Assembly (NCBI RefSeq): GCF_034424805.1
Contig: NZ_JAXOUF010000026.1
Location: 1-64,000, forward strand
Reading direction: 5' to 3'
Source: Labrys sedimenti
GTDB lineage: Bacteria > Pseudomonadota > Alphaproteobacteria > Rhizobiales > Labraceae
Length of the DNA: 64,000 nt
A program made the position numbers and the translations under genes. Under the pieces are notes generated by a model. It saw only the letters and a list, made by a program, of their open reading frames with translations. It searched no databases and was not told the origin of the DNA. Within the stretch, counting starts at the first letter, position 1. Each line of letters starts with the position of its first letter. Below, one piece after another: positions 17,062 through 25,846 of the stretch.

Positions 17062-17622
17062 ATGACCACTTTGTACGGATCGAAAGACATTGTGATCGAT
17101 ATGGATGAGCGTATCAGCCGCGTGAGTCTATTCGATGGTCCCCTGGACCTGCGATGGCACCATTGCGCAACGACATCGGACTTCATCGCCGACATATTCG
17201 CCCTGCCGTTCCGGACCTCGCGCAACGATTATCGCGCAGTCCGGCACAATATCGGTTACCTCGTCAACGAACTGATCGAAAATGCGGTCAAGTTCCACGA
17301 ACCTGGCGAGATCAGGGTCGAGGCGGCAATGGATACCGATGCCTTTAAAGTGAAGGTTTCCAATATGGTCAGTTCCGACACGGCCTCGCTGTTCCAGGCA
17401 CTCCTGGCCGAAATCACCGTCGGTGATCCAGGTGACCTGCTCATCGAACGCATCGAAGCCAATGCAGCACATCCGGAGACATCTGGGTCGGGTTTGGGAT
17501 TGCTGACTCTGATGAATGACTATGGCGCACGCCTGGCATGGACTTTCAATCCCGCCGAAGATGGCAGTCGCGTGCATGTCGGAACATTCGCCACCCTTCC
17601 CGTCACTCAGTTGCAACAGTGA
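17062..17622 (+). CDS. GHKL-type regulatory kinase (slr1658/SiaB-like)
   Basis: 186 residues starting 4 bases after the phosphatase gene. It has a GHKL N-box YLVNELIENAVKFHE (N69 to E80, with N74 placed for Mg-ATP) and a G2-like GSGLGLLTLMNDYGA (142-156). These are the features of anti-sigma/serine-kinase ATPases and of the SiaB/DUF6272 and cyanobacterial slr1658-like families. Its expected role is to phosphorylate or sequester the STAS protein encoded 3 bases downstream, opposing the membrane phosphatase. It is better conserved in the ATP site than its paralogue at 12980. Confidence 0.7.
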   Translation: MTTLYGSKDIVIDMDERISRVSLFDGPLDLRWHHCATTSDFIADIFALPFRTSRNDYRAVRHNIGYLVNELIENAVKFHEPGEIRVEAAMDTDAFKVKVSNMVSSDTASLFQALLAEITVGDPGDLLIERIEANAAHPETSGSGLGLLTLMNDYGARLAWTFNPAEDGSRVHVGTFATLPVTQLQQ

Positions 17623-17625
17623 ACC

Positions 17626-17976
17626 ATGAAGCCCAATATTGAGATTACGACTGACGAATATCGAGTCTGGGTCGAAGACAATGTCATCCATTTCGATGGC
17701 ACAATGCGACTGTCGGGAACAGATGCATACGCCCCGATCATGACGCTCATGACTGACGTCCTGACAGCCGGGCCGCCTACGATCATACTCGATTTGAAGG
17801 ATCTTGAGTTCCTCAACTCTTCGGGAATCAATCTATTGGCGAAATTTACAATCGAGGTGCGCAAGCACCCAAACGTAGCTCTCATCGTGCGCGGCAGCTC
17901 CGAGATTCCGTGGCAAAGCAAGTCGCTGCCGAACCTAAAGAAGCTGCATCAAGCCATCTCTCTGCAGATCGTTTGA
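17626..17976 (+). CDS. STAS-domain anti-sigma factor antagonist-like protein
   Basis: 116 residues, last gene of the coupled set. It is a single STAS domain with the phosphorylation-site segment ILDLKDLEFLNSSGINLLAKF; S65/S66 occupy the conserved phospho-serine position of SpoIIAA/RsbV-type switches. A preceding extra strand (DEYRVWVEDNVIHFDGTMRLSG) fits the slr1659-like family. In such systems the unphosphorylated form binds a target, often a sigma inhibitor or a diguanylate cyclase. No sigma factor or anti-sigma gene lies nearby, so the GGDEF-EAL protein at 11219 is the natural candidate target. That is inference. Confidence 0.75.
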   Translation: MKPNIEITTDEYRVWVEDNVIHFDGTMRLSGTDAYAPIMTLMTDVLTAGPPTIILDLKDLEFLNSSGINLLAKFTIEVRKHPNVALIVRGSSEIPWQSKSLPNLKKLHQAISLQIV

Positions 17977-18041
17977 TCAGCTCGGCCAAGGCAATTCGAT
18001 GGCGAGAGGGTTTAGGTAGTCCGTAAGAGATTTCTGTAGCC

Positions 18042-18123
18042 TACGGCCAGAGCCTGCGCGACTTGAAAGAGATGGTGGCGGAACGCGGCACCGGTGTCGA
18101 TCACTCGACGATCCATCTCTGGT
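18042..18123 (+). mobile_element. IS6-family transposase fragment
   Basis: The plus strand reads SLRDLKEMVAERGTGVDHSTIHLW, which matches the N-terminal HTH region of IS6-family transposases (RDLEEMMAERG.SVDHTTIYRW). Only about 27 codons survive, with no DDE core. It is an old remnant marking the start of a rearranged stretch. Confidence 0.65.
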
Positions 18124-18233
18124 CATTGCCAAAAGATTGCATGCGCCGGCATCCTGGCATTACTTTCAGCCATGCGAACGAAGCTTGAGTCAGGGTGGAC
18201 TTCATTCTGGTTTTGTCGACCGAAGGACATGAG

Positions 18234-18669
18234 ATGCCACTATCGGACAACGATGGATTGTTCCCGCAAATATCCGTTTCGTCAGTCCGTTCAGCGCCCC
18301 GACATCCCTTGGCGTCCGAGGTTGAAGGCGGAGCCAGGCATTGGCCCGAACAAGCTCCCCCGCCTACCGCCATCTTGGACATCCTGAAGTGCCCGGCATG
18401 CGTCCTCGATCGGACCGGCAACATCGTGCATCTCAATTCCGCATGGCGTGAGCGGGTTGGCCTTGTCGACGTGAAAGCACGCATTGCCTGGACCCGCCTG
18501 ATCCATTCGGAAGACATGGAGGTTGCGTACGCTAGGTTTCAGTCAGTTGCCACGCCGGGGAACCTGGACGGCTTCGAATGCAGGCTTCTGGACGGCAATG
18601 GAAATGCGCACTGGTTTCTTCTCAACCTGCACCCGATGGACGAAGGGGCGGCCGGCAAAGGGGCTTGGT
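18234..18669 (+). pseudogene. PAS-domain protein truncated by an IS3 end
   Basis: From ATG 18234 (AAGGA upstream) the frame encodes a lead of about 40 residues and a PAS domain: ILDILKCPACVLDRTGNIVHLNSAW, then FECRLLDGNGNAHWFLLNLHPMDE. At about 18670 the sequence passes into TGGACTTGCTCC, which I take as the terminal inverted repeat of an IS3-type element, and the frame ends at 18779 in IS sequence. The missing C-terminus was probably a kinase or GGDEF output domain, so the product is likely non-functional. It follows the partner-switching block and may once have belonged to it. Confidence 0.6.
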
Positions 18670-19066
18670 TGGACTTGCTCCGTGATTTTGGAGAGCGTTT
18701 TCGAGTTTACGCGGCCAGCCTCTCGAACGGAAGTGGGCTGATGAAGTTGAGCGCCGAATGGCGCCGGACGGGATTGTAGAAGCTGTCGATATAGCGGCCG
18801 ATTGCGGCGGTCGCCTCGGCGCGGGTCTGGAAGGCGGTGCGCCAGACGAGTTCGCTCTTGAGCGTTTTGAAGAAGGTCTCGACCATGGCGTTGTCAAAGC
18901 AGTTTCCCTTGCCCGACATCGAGATCAGGACGCGGTACTTCCTCAGCTCCGCCTGATAGTCGAGGGAGCAGTATTGGCTGCCGCGATCTGCGTGGTGAAT
19001 CAGCCCGGCGGCAGGACGCCGCACGGCAATGGCTAGGCGCAGGGCCGACAACGCCAGTTCCTTGTG
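18670..19066 (-). mobile_element. IS3-family element, 3' fragment (transposase C-terminus)
   Basis: Minus-strand frame ending at 18707 encodes the C-terminal half of an IS3 OrfB integrase: IHHADRGSQYCS (second catalytic Asp), NAMVETFFKTLKSEL (catalytic Glu) and a final YNPVRRHSALNFISP. The first catalytic Asp and OrfA are missing. The right end seems intact (TGGACTTGCTCC at 18670). The left side breaks off near 19066, where it joins directly to an enolase-family gene that has lost its 5' end. Confidence 0.85.
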
Positions 19067-19069
19067 GAG

Positions 19070-19986
19070 CCTATTGGCGTGGTGGCCCGATCCAGACCAG
19101 CGCGCTCTCCGGCGTCGACATGGCCTTGTGGGACATTCGCGGCAAGATCCACAACCGCTCCGTCAGTTCGCTGCTGGGCGGCCCCGTCCGTGACCGCATC
19201 AAGGCTTACGCCAATCTCGGCCTGTCGACCTCGCCTGGGGAGTTCCGCGAGCGGGTTCACGTTGCCCTCGGCATGGGCTTCAAGGCCGTCAAGATCTACC
19301 CCCTGCCCAATGTCGCGCCGACGGAAGGCCGAGCCGCCATCCGCCAGATTGTGGCATGCTGCGAGGCAGTCCGCGACGTTCTCGGCGACGAACTCGACTT
19401 CGCCATCGACATGCATGGCAAGCCGAGCGCTTCACTGGCCATTGCCATCGAGGCAGCCGTGCGCCACACCGGGCCGCTGTGGATCGAGGAACCGGTACCC
19501 GCCGAATCCAACGAGGCCCTGGAGCGGCTTTCCCAGCATTCGGTCACGCCGATCGGGGTCGGCGAGAGACTGTTCACCCGCTGGGCCTTTCGGCCCATCC
19601 TCGAGAATGAATGGGCTGGGATCATTCAGCCCGATGTCGCCAATGCCGGCGGCATCAGCGAAATGGTACGCATCGCGGCACTGGCCGAAATGTATGGCGT
19701 GACCTTCGCACCGCACAATCCCAACGGACCCGTTCAGGCCTCCGCCAGTCTCGCCGTCGCTGCTTACGCCCAGAACTTCGCCATGCTGGAAACGCGCCAC
19801 ACCAACCTGGAATGGACCGGCAGGCTCAGCAGCTATGTGCCCCGCGTCGACAAGGATGGCTATCTCTCGATGCCCGGCGGCATCGGACTTGGCGTCGAGA
19901 TCGACGAGGGCTTCCTCAGGAGCCAGAACACCGGCCAATGGATCCCGGAGGCCTTCCGGGCCGATGGGTCGATCGCAGATTGGTAG
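19070..19986 (+). pseudogene. Enolase-superfamily (galactonate dehydratase-like) gene, 5'-truncated
   Basis: The sequence enters abruptly after the IS3 fragment with YWRGGPIQTSALSGVDMALWDIRGK, an internal segment of mandelate racemase/muconate lactonising enzymes, and runs to TAG 19986. The metal ligands are present: Asp in IDMHGKPS, Glu in WIEEPVP, Glu in GVGERLF. PHNPNGPVQ supplies the catalytic His. This set resembles DgoD-type sugar-acid dehydratases. Roughly the first 100 codons, the capping domain, are missing, so it should be inactive. It is followed by the beginning of a sugar-ABC ATPase gene, so the original locus was probably a sugar-acid operon. Confidence 0.75.
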
Positions 19987-19990
19987 CGCC

Positions 19991-20050
19991 GTGACACAGT
20001 CCCAGCCCCTTCTCGAAGCCCGCAACGTCATCAAGCGCTTCGGCGGAATC
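19991..20050 (+). pseudogene. First ~20 codons of an ABC importer ATPase gene
   Basis: GTG 19991 opens VTQSQPLLEARNVIKRFGGI, the standard beginning of a carbohydrate ABC ATPase (RbsA/XylG type). The match stops at about 20050, before the Walker A motif, where an unrelated minus-strand nitrilase fragment begins. This is a clean deletion or recombination junction. Confidence 0.6.
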
Positions 20051-20576
20051 GGATGGGCACAGAATGATTTCAGCACCTTGTTCGGTCAGAGATGCCGAGC
20101 ATTCCGGGATTTCGGCCTCGTAGCAGATGTTCACGCCGATCTTGGCAAAAGGAAGCTGGCAAATCTCCATCTTGTCGCCTTCGGAGGTCGACCAGTTTGC
20201 TTCGGCCGGAAAGATGTGCGTTTTGGCATGCTTGAAGATCGAGCCATCCGGTCCGAACAGATGGGCAATGTTCTCGAAGCGGTCGCCAACCTGCAGCAAA
20301 TGCGACCCGCCAAGGATATATTGGCCGCGCCTCCTCGGCGAAGAGGGCGTTGTAGTCTTCTGTGAATTCATCGATGCGGATGAGCTCAGAAATCGGAAGC
20401 TTTTGCCAATCTTTGTATGTGGTGAACAGTTCAATCGTAAAGAGCTCTGGAAGCAGAACGATATCTGAGCCATTCGCTTGATCGAGTAAGGCGCGTACAC
20501 GCGATCGGAATTCTTCGAATCCGGAAATCGGTCGGACGAGATACTGACATGCGGAGATTGTTACGTTACGTGTCAA
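20050..20576 (-). pseudogene. Nitrilase-superfamily amidohydrolase, frameshifted and 3'-truncated
   Basis: From ATG 20576 the minus strand encodes a carbon-nitrogen hydrolase start: NVTISACQYLVRPISGFEEF and IVLLPELFTI with the catalytic Glu. At about 20325-20340 the reading frame shifts: YNALFAEEA in one frame, then QYILGGSHLLQVGDRF in the next. It continues with HAKTHIFPAE (catalytic Lys), VNICYEAEIPE (catalytic Cys) and EIILCPS. The gene then ends at the junction with the ABC fragment near 20050, losing the C-terminal third. Its family hydrolyses amides or nitriles, but this copy cannot give a normal product. Confidence 0.75.
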
Positions 20577-20696
20577 GGGTTACCTCCCTGCGCTGCTACA
20601 GGCCGTCATTGGTTTTGCGGAGGGTGAGGCAAACGACGTCAGGCCTCCATACGCAAAAATGCGTAGGAAGGGAGGCGATGGGCCATTGGATGAATG

Positions 20697-20861
20697 GATC
20701 TTACCGACGAGAGGGCGATGTGGGCGGTCCAGGATTTTGGTCAGCCGCTCGACGTCGCCGGCTTCGGGGAGCATGCCGCGGTTGACATAGCATTCGGCCA
20801 TCAGGCGCACCTCGTAGGCCGCCCATTTCGGCATGAAGCCAGCCATGCTCTGCTCGAACCC
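20697..20861 (-). pseudogene. C-terminal fragment resembling NmrA/atypical SDR proteins
   Basis: The minus strand reads FMPKWAAYEVRLMAECYVNRGML, then DVERLTKILDRPHRPL. This resembles the C-terminus of NmrA-like NAD(P)-binding proteins (P.WM.YEVR.MYEHF...., V..LLGRPPR). No Rossmann part precedes it and no start is visible. It is the last piece of the remnant stretch, and nothing else is seen between 20577 and 20952. Confidence 0.4.
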
Positions 20862-20952
20862 GCTGGGAGCGCACCTACCAGGAGTTGACCGGCGAGACCG
20901 CGCAAAACCTGCCGCCAGGGGGTTCAGGGTGGCCACTCCCGGCGGTCCCTTC

Positions 20953-23900
20953 CTATTCGGCAGCCCTTACCGCACGCAGCTTCATGCCTTCATCCGAGGG
21001 GGATGACATATCGATCTCATCTCTAGTCGGTTTGATCCGGAACCAAGCCGCATAGAGGGCAGGCAGGAAGAGCAAGATCAACACCGTACCGACCGCCGTG
21101 CCGCCGATCAGCGTATAGGCCATCGATCCCCAGAAGACGGAGTGCGTGAGTGGGATGAAGGCAAGCACAGCGGCAAGGGCCGTTAGGATCACGGGCCGTG
21201 TGCGCTGCACCGTGGCTTCGATGACAGCATGATAGTCATCAAGTCCTGCCGCGCGGTTCTCCTTGATTTGTTCGGTGAGGATGAGGGTATTGCGCATCAG
21301 GATGCCGGCCAATCCAATCAGGCCGAGAATGGCGTTGAACCCGAAGGGCTGGTTGAAGACGAGCAGCGCCGGCACCACGCCGACCAGGCCGAGCGGCGCC
21401 GTCAGCAAGACCATCGCCATCATCGCGAAGGAGCGCACCTGCAGCATGATGATGATCAGCGTGGCAGCGATCATGACCGGAAAGATCTTCGCCAGCGCGG
21501 CGTTGGCCTTGCTCGCCTCCTCGATCGATCCGCCCATTTCGATGCGATAGCCGGACGGAAGGGAGGCGATCAGCGGCTGCAGGGCCTGCATGACCTGCTT
21601 GGAGACCTCCGGAGGTTGCGTGGCCTCGTTGATGTCCGAGCGGACCGTGATGACCGGCATACGATCGCGGCGCTTGAGGATCGGCTCTTCCAGACGGATT
21701 TCCGAATGCCCGATCTGGTCGAGAGGAATTGCTCGTCCGTCGCGTGTCGTGAGCGAGAAATCCGCAAGACGCGCTGGGTCCAGCCTTTCAGACCCGGCGC
21801 TCCGGGCCACGATGGGAACGTTGCGGATGTCCTCACGGACTTGCGTGACGGGAATGCCGGTGAGGAGGAACTGAAGTTGCTGGCCGACCTCCGCCGGTGA
21901 CAGGCCGATGAGGTTCAGCCGATCCTGATCGGGGACGAAGCGCAGCACGGGCGTACGATTGCCCCAGTCGCGGTTTGCCTCTCGCACATCAGGCACGGTC
22001 CGCATGATTTCGAGCGCCTTTTCCGAAATAGCGTAGAGCTGCGCGGGATCGGGCCCGATGATCCGGAACTCGACCGGAAAGATCGAGGGGGGGCCGAAGA
22101 CGAACTGGGTGACGCGCACATAGGCCTCGGGCGCGAGCCCCTGTGCCACTGCCTGCCGAAGCCGGCGCTTCAGGTGCTCGCGCTCCTCGGCATCCGGTGT
22201 CAGTACAACGATCTTGGCGAAGGCAGGATCAGGCAGCTCGGGCGACAGCGCCAGGAAGAACCTCGGAGCACCCTGGCCGACATAACTCGTAACAATCTTG
22301 GCCTCCGGCTGTTCACGCAGCCATTGTTCGAGTTTTTCGACGGCAGCGGTGGTGGTCTCGATGCTGGTACCTTCCGGCAGGCGAACCTCCACCAGCACCT
22401 CGGGCCGGTCGGATGTCGGGAAGAACTGTTGCTTGACGGCGCCCATGCCGAAGCCCGCAAGCAGAAATGCAATGCCGACGATGGCGCAGGTCAGGAATTT
22501 ATGGCGCACGGCGGCGGCTATCAACCTTCGCAGACGCCGATAGTTCGGCGAACCATAGATCGCATGATGGCCGCCTGCGACCGGTTTGATCTCGGGCAGC
22601 ATCTTGACGCCGAGATAAGGCGTAATGGTTACTGCGACGACCCAGGAGACGATAAGAGCGAAGCCGACGACCCAGAAGATGTTGCCCGCATATTCGCCGG
22701 CCGTCGAGGGCGCGAAGCCGACCGGCAGGAAACCCGCGATCGTCACCAGTGTACCGGACAGCATCGGCGCCGCCGTGTGGCTCCAGGCATAGGCGGCCGC
22801 CTTGATGCGGTCCATGCCCTCTTCCATCTTCACCACCATCGCCTCGATGGCGATGATGGCGTCATCGACGAGAAGGCCGAGCGCCAGGATGAGCGCGCCC
22901 AGCGTGATGCGGTCGAAAAACCGGCCGGTCTCCAGCATGATGAGGAAGACGACGGCGAGCGTCAGGGGCACGGCAGCGGCGACCACGATACCAACGCGCC
23001 AACCCAGGCTGACGAGGCTCACGAGCAGCACCACACCGAGCGCCATCGCGAACTTCATCATGAACTCGTCGACCGCCGAGCTGATGTTGACGGCCTGGTC
23101 GGTCACCTTGTCGAGCGTCATGCCGAGCGGCAGGGTCCGTGCGATAGCCGCCGTCCTCTCCTCCAGCGCCTTGCCGAGTGCCAAGCCGTTCCAGCCCTCC
23201 TGCATGACCGCCGCGAGCATCACGGCGGGTTCTTCCTGATGGCGGATGAGGTAGCCGGGAGGATCCTCATAGCCACGGCGGACCGCGGCGACATCGGAAA
23301 GCTTCAGTGTTCGCCCCGCGGCGATGATCGGCGTGTCGGCGATCGCCCGGACACTGTCATAGGCACCATCGATCCGGATGAAGACCTGCGGCCCCCGCGT
23401 ATCGATCGAGCCCGCCGGGGTAACGGTGTTCTGCCGCTGCAAGGCGGCAACAATGTCCCGTGCCGATACGCCGAGAGTCGCCAGCTTGGCGTAGGAGAAT
23501 TCGACGAATATCTGCTCGGGACGCTCACCGAGAATATTGATCTTCTTGACACCGGGCACGTGCAGAAGGTCCTGGCGGAGCACCTCGGCCTGCCGGGCCA
23601 GTTCGCGCATCGGCATGCCCTTGGCCTTGAGCGCATAGAGCGCGAAGCTCACGTCCGAATACTCGTCATTGACGAAGGGGCCGTAGACGCCGGAGGGCAG
23701 GTTGCGGGCTTCGTCTGCAAGCTTCTTGCGCGCCTGGTAGAACTCCTCCTGCACGGCGGATGGCGGTGTGCTGTCCTTCAGCGTGACCGTCATATAGGCG
23801 TAGCCCGGCCGCGTGGTCGTCTCGACCCGATCGTACCAGGTCAGTTCCTGAATCCGCTTCTCCAACGGCTCCGTGACGAGATCCTGCATCTCGCGCGCCG

Positions 23901-24069
23901 TTGCGCCCGGCCATGCCGTCGTGACCGTGAGGGTCTTGATGGTAAAGTTCGGGTCCTCCGCCCGTCCCAGCATGAGGAAAGCGTAGGCACCGCCGGCCAC
24001 CAGCAGCAGAATGGAGAACAAGGTGACCGCCCTCTCGCGAACGGCGATCGCGGAAAGATTGAGGCTCAT
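20953..24069 (-). CDS. RND family efflux transporter permease (HAE1-like)
   Basis: 1038-residue inner-membrane proton-driven efflux pump subunit, full length for the family. It has an N-terminal helix, the large porter domain beginning LGRAEDPNFTIKTLTVTTAWPGA, a helix bundle with the proton-relay pair in LGLLVDDAIIAIE (D402, D403), a second periplasmic half, and the final helices with NTLILTEQIKENRAAG. The start ATG overlaps the stop of the membrane fusion protein gene (ATGA at 24069), so translation is coupled. No outer-membrane channel gene is adjacent, so the pump must borrow a TolC-like protein. The substrate is unknown, though such pumps export toxic organics. Confidence 0.92.
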   Translation of the reverse strand: MSLNLSAIAVRERAVTLFSILLLVAGGAYAFLMLGRAEDPNFTIKTLTVTTAWPGATAREMQDLVTEPLEKRIQELTWYDRVETTTRPGYAYMTVTLKDSTPPSAVQEEFYQARKKLADEARNLPSGVYGPFVNDEYSDVSFALYALKAKGMPMRELARQAEVLRQDLLHVPGVKKINILGERPEQIFVEFSYAKLATLGVSARDIVAALQRQNTVTPAGSIDTRGPQVFIRIDGAYDSVRAIADTPIIAAGRTLKLSDVAAVRRGYEDPPGYLIRHQEEPAVMLAAVMQEGWNGLALGKALEERTAAIARTLPLGMTLDKVTDQAVNISSAVDEFMMKFAMALGVVLLVSLVSLGWRVGIVVAAAVPLTLAVVFLIMLETGRFFDRITLGALILALGLLVDDAIIAIEAMVVKMEEGMDRIKAAAYAWSHTAAPMLSGTLVTIAGFLPVGFAPSTAGEYAGNIFWVVGFALIVSWVVAVTITPYLGVKMLPEIKPVAGGHHAIYGSPNYRRLRRLIAAAVRHKFLTCAIVGIAFLLAGFGMGAVKQQFFPTSDRPEVLVEVRLPEGTSIETTTAAVEKLEQWLREQPEAKIVTSYVGQGAPRFFLALSPELPDPAFAKIVVLTPDAEEREHLKRRLRQAVAQGLAPEAYVRVTQFVFGPPSIFPVEFRIIGPDPAQLYAISEKALEIMRTVPDVREANRDWGNRTPVLRFVPDQDRLNLIGLSPAEVGQQLQFLLTGIPVTQVREDIRNVPIVARSAGSERLDPARLADFSLTTRDGRAIPLDQIGHSEIRLEEPILKRRDRMPVITVRSDINEATQPPEVSKQVMQALQPLIASLPSGYRIEMGGSIEEASKANAALAKIFPVMIAATLIIIMLQVRSFAMMAMVLLTAPLGLVGVVPALLVFNQPFGFNAILGLIGLAGILMRNTLILTEQIKENRAAGLDDYHAVIEATVQRTRPVILTALAAVLAFIPLTHSVFWGSMAYTLIGGTAVGTVLILLFLPALYAAWFRIKPTRDEIDMSSPSDEGMKLRAVRAAE

Positions 24070-25181
24070 CAGTTGCCTCCATTTTGAGAAGCGGTGCGGA
24101 CGCGAACGCCTTCCTGCAGAAGATGAGCGCCGAGCGAAACGACCGGATCCCCCGAGTTCACTCCGGAGATCATGGCGGTTTCGCTGGTCACGCGCACAAG
24201 CTTGACAGGGCGAAAGTGCACGGTCGAAGTGGCACGGTCCAAGACCCAGACACCAGTCTTGCTGCCATCATCGAGCACGGCACCAAGCGGCACCTCGGCT
24301 TCCGGCTGGCTCGCCTGGCTTGCAAGCCGAACGGTTACCGTCGCGCCGAGTGGTGCGGCAGCGGCCTCGCCGTCGAGCACATAACGGGCCTCGTAGGTGC
24401 GAGTCAGGGCATCGGCTGCATCGGACAACTGCCGCAGATGGGCGGCATAGCGCCTTCCATCGGCTCCATACAAGCCCGCCTCGGCCACCGAGCCGATCGC
24501 CGGCCGGATTGTTTCAGGGAGTGCCACCACGGCTTCGCGCGGGCCGGCCTCTGCGATCCGGACCACGGCCTGGCCGGCGGATACGACCTGTCCCGGCTCG
24601 CCCAGTGTTTCGATCACCATTCCATCCGCATCTGCGACCAGTACGGAGTAGGTCGCCTCGTTCTCTGCAACCTTCGCTTCCGCTTCTGCCGCAGCCAGCT
24701 GGGCCGTGGCTGTGTCCAATGCCGCCTTCGCCTGTTCGTAACGCTGCGGGGTTGTGGCCAGCCCACTCTTCACAAGCGCCGCATATCGCTTCTCGTCCGC
24801 ACTTGCCTGAACCAACACCGCGCGTGCTGCCGCAACAGCGTTGCGCTTTGCCGTCAATGCAAGGCGAAGGTCCGTTTCGTCGATCCGCATCAGAGGCTGA
24901 CCGGCCTTCACCTGCTGTCCCGTATTTACCAGCCGTTCCAGGATTTTGCCGGCAACGCGAAAACCGAGATTGCTCTGCACCCTAGCGCCGATGAGACCGG
25001 TAAAGCTGCGCTCGCTGTCGACCACGGCGCCCGCCGCCGTCACCCTGACCAGAGGCGGCGCCTGCCGCGGGTCGATCTCGGCCGAAGCCCGGTGAGGACG
25101 TGCGACAAGCACGAAGAACCCGGCCGCGGCGACTACTGCGATCAGGGCGCTTCCTCCCAGCAGAATGGGTTTGAGTTTCAT
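24069..25181 (-). CDS. RND efflux periplasmic adaptor (membrane fusion protein)
   Basis: 370 residues from ATG 25181. The frame extends to 25265 but would run through the operator. An N-terminal anchor MKLKPILLGGSALIAVVAAAGFFVLV is followed by a barrel-sandwich half (GARVQSNLGFRVAGKI, GQQVKAGQPLMRID), a long alpha-hairpin with Ala/Glu-rich heptads, the second half (VLVADADGMVIETLGEPGQVVSAGQ) and beta-barrel domains. It links the inner-membrane pump to an outer-membrane channel. It is the first gene of the pump operon and is controlled from the shared operator with the divergent TetR gene. Confidence 0.92.
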   Translation of the reverse strand: MKLKPILLGGSALIAVVAAAGFFVLVARPHRASAEIDPRQAPPLVRVTAAGAVVDSERSFTGLIGARVQSNLGFRVAGKILERLVNTGQQVKAGQPLMRIDETDLRLALTAKRNAVAAARAVLVQASADEKRYAALVKSGLATTPQRYEQAKAALDTATAQLAAAEAEAKVAENEATYSVLVADADGMVIETLGEPGQVVSAGQAVVRIAEAGPREAVVALPETIRPAIGSVAEAGLYGADGRRYAAHLRQLSDAADALTRTYEARYVLDGEAAAAPLGATVTVRLASQASQPEAEVPLGAVLDDGSKTGVWVLDRATSTVHFRPVKLVRVTSETAMISGVNSGDPVVSLGAHLLQEGVRVRTASQNGGN

Positions 25182-25201
25182 GTCCGTGCCCTCATCGAGA
25201 G

Positions 25202-25252
25202 ATAGATTGCATTCGACATCTATAAGTGATATAGATTTCGAATGCAATCTAT
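25202..25252. promoter_or_regulatory. TetR operator between pump operon and regulator gene
   Basis: Perfect 15-bp inverted repeat: ATAGATTGCATTCGA at 25202-25216 and its complement at 25238-25252, separated by 21 bases. The spacer holds a second short palindrome (CTATA...TATAG), which overlaps plausible -10 elements. The size and location in the divergent promoter fit a TetR dimer-pair site that would repress both genes. Confidence 0.85.
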
Positions 25253-25267
25253 ATGCGAGGATCAACG

Positions 25268-25846
25268 ATGCGGGTAAGTCGCGTTCAAGCCGAGGAAAAC
25301 CGCCAAGCCGTGATCAATGCGTCCGGTCGCCTCTTCCGCGAGCACGGCTTCGACGGCATCGGGCTCAAGGACCTGATGAAGGGCGCCGGGCTGACGCAAG
25401 GCGCCTTTTACAAGCAGTTCGCATCGAAGGAAGACCTGGCGGCACAAGCGTCCAAACGAGCGATGGAGAGTGCTGCGCAATTATGGGCCGTCGCAACTGC
25501 GGCAAACCCTGACGATCCGCTCGGCGCTGTGCTCGGATTTTACCTCAGCATGGAGCATCGCCAGGAGAAGATGGATGGCTGTCCGATTGCGGCGCTGGGC
25601 TCCGATGCTGCCAGGCAGAGCAGCACGGTGAAGGAAGCATTCGAAACAGGGATAAGGGCCTATCTCGAAACGCTCGGCACCATGATTTCCGTCACGCCGG
25701 GCGAGGAAACCAATGGCAAGGCAATGGCCATTCTTTCCACGATGCTCGGTGCATTGATGCTGTCTCGCGTGGTCAACGATCCCGAGCTGGCACAAGACTT
25801 TCTGACTGCGGCTGAGCGTCAGATCCGCGAAGTCGTCGCCAGTTGA
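25268..25846 (+). CDS. TetR/AcrR family repressor
   Basis: 192 residues. ATG 25268 is preferred over 25253, which touches the operator; GAGG at about 25257 is spaced for 25268. The N-terminal helix-turn-helix is clear: AVINASGRLFREHGFDGIGLKDLMKGAGLTQGAFYKQFASKED. The ligand domain includes MDGCPIAALGSDAARQSS, a motif common in the AcrR-like subgroup with a conserved Cys-Pro. Divergent from the RND operon, it most likely represses the pump until a toxic ligand binds. Confidence 0.9.
   Translation: MRVSRVQAEENRQAVINASGRLFREHGFDGIGLKDLMKGAGLTQGAFYKQFASKEDLAAQASKRAMESAAQLWAVATAANPDDPLGAVLGFYLSMEHRQEKMDGCPIAALGSDAARQSSTVKEAFETGIRAYLETLGTMISVTPGEETNGKAMAILSTMLGALMLSRVVNDPELAQDFLTAAERQIREVVAS

Noticed and set aside
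22174..24087. 637-codon plus-strand frame opposite the RND permease
   Set aside because: Antisense shadow of a highly conserved pump gene; no protein features.
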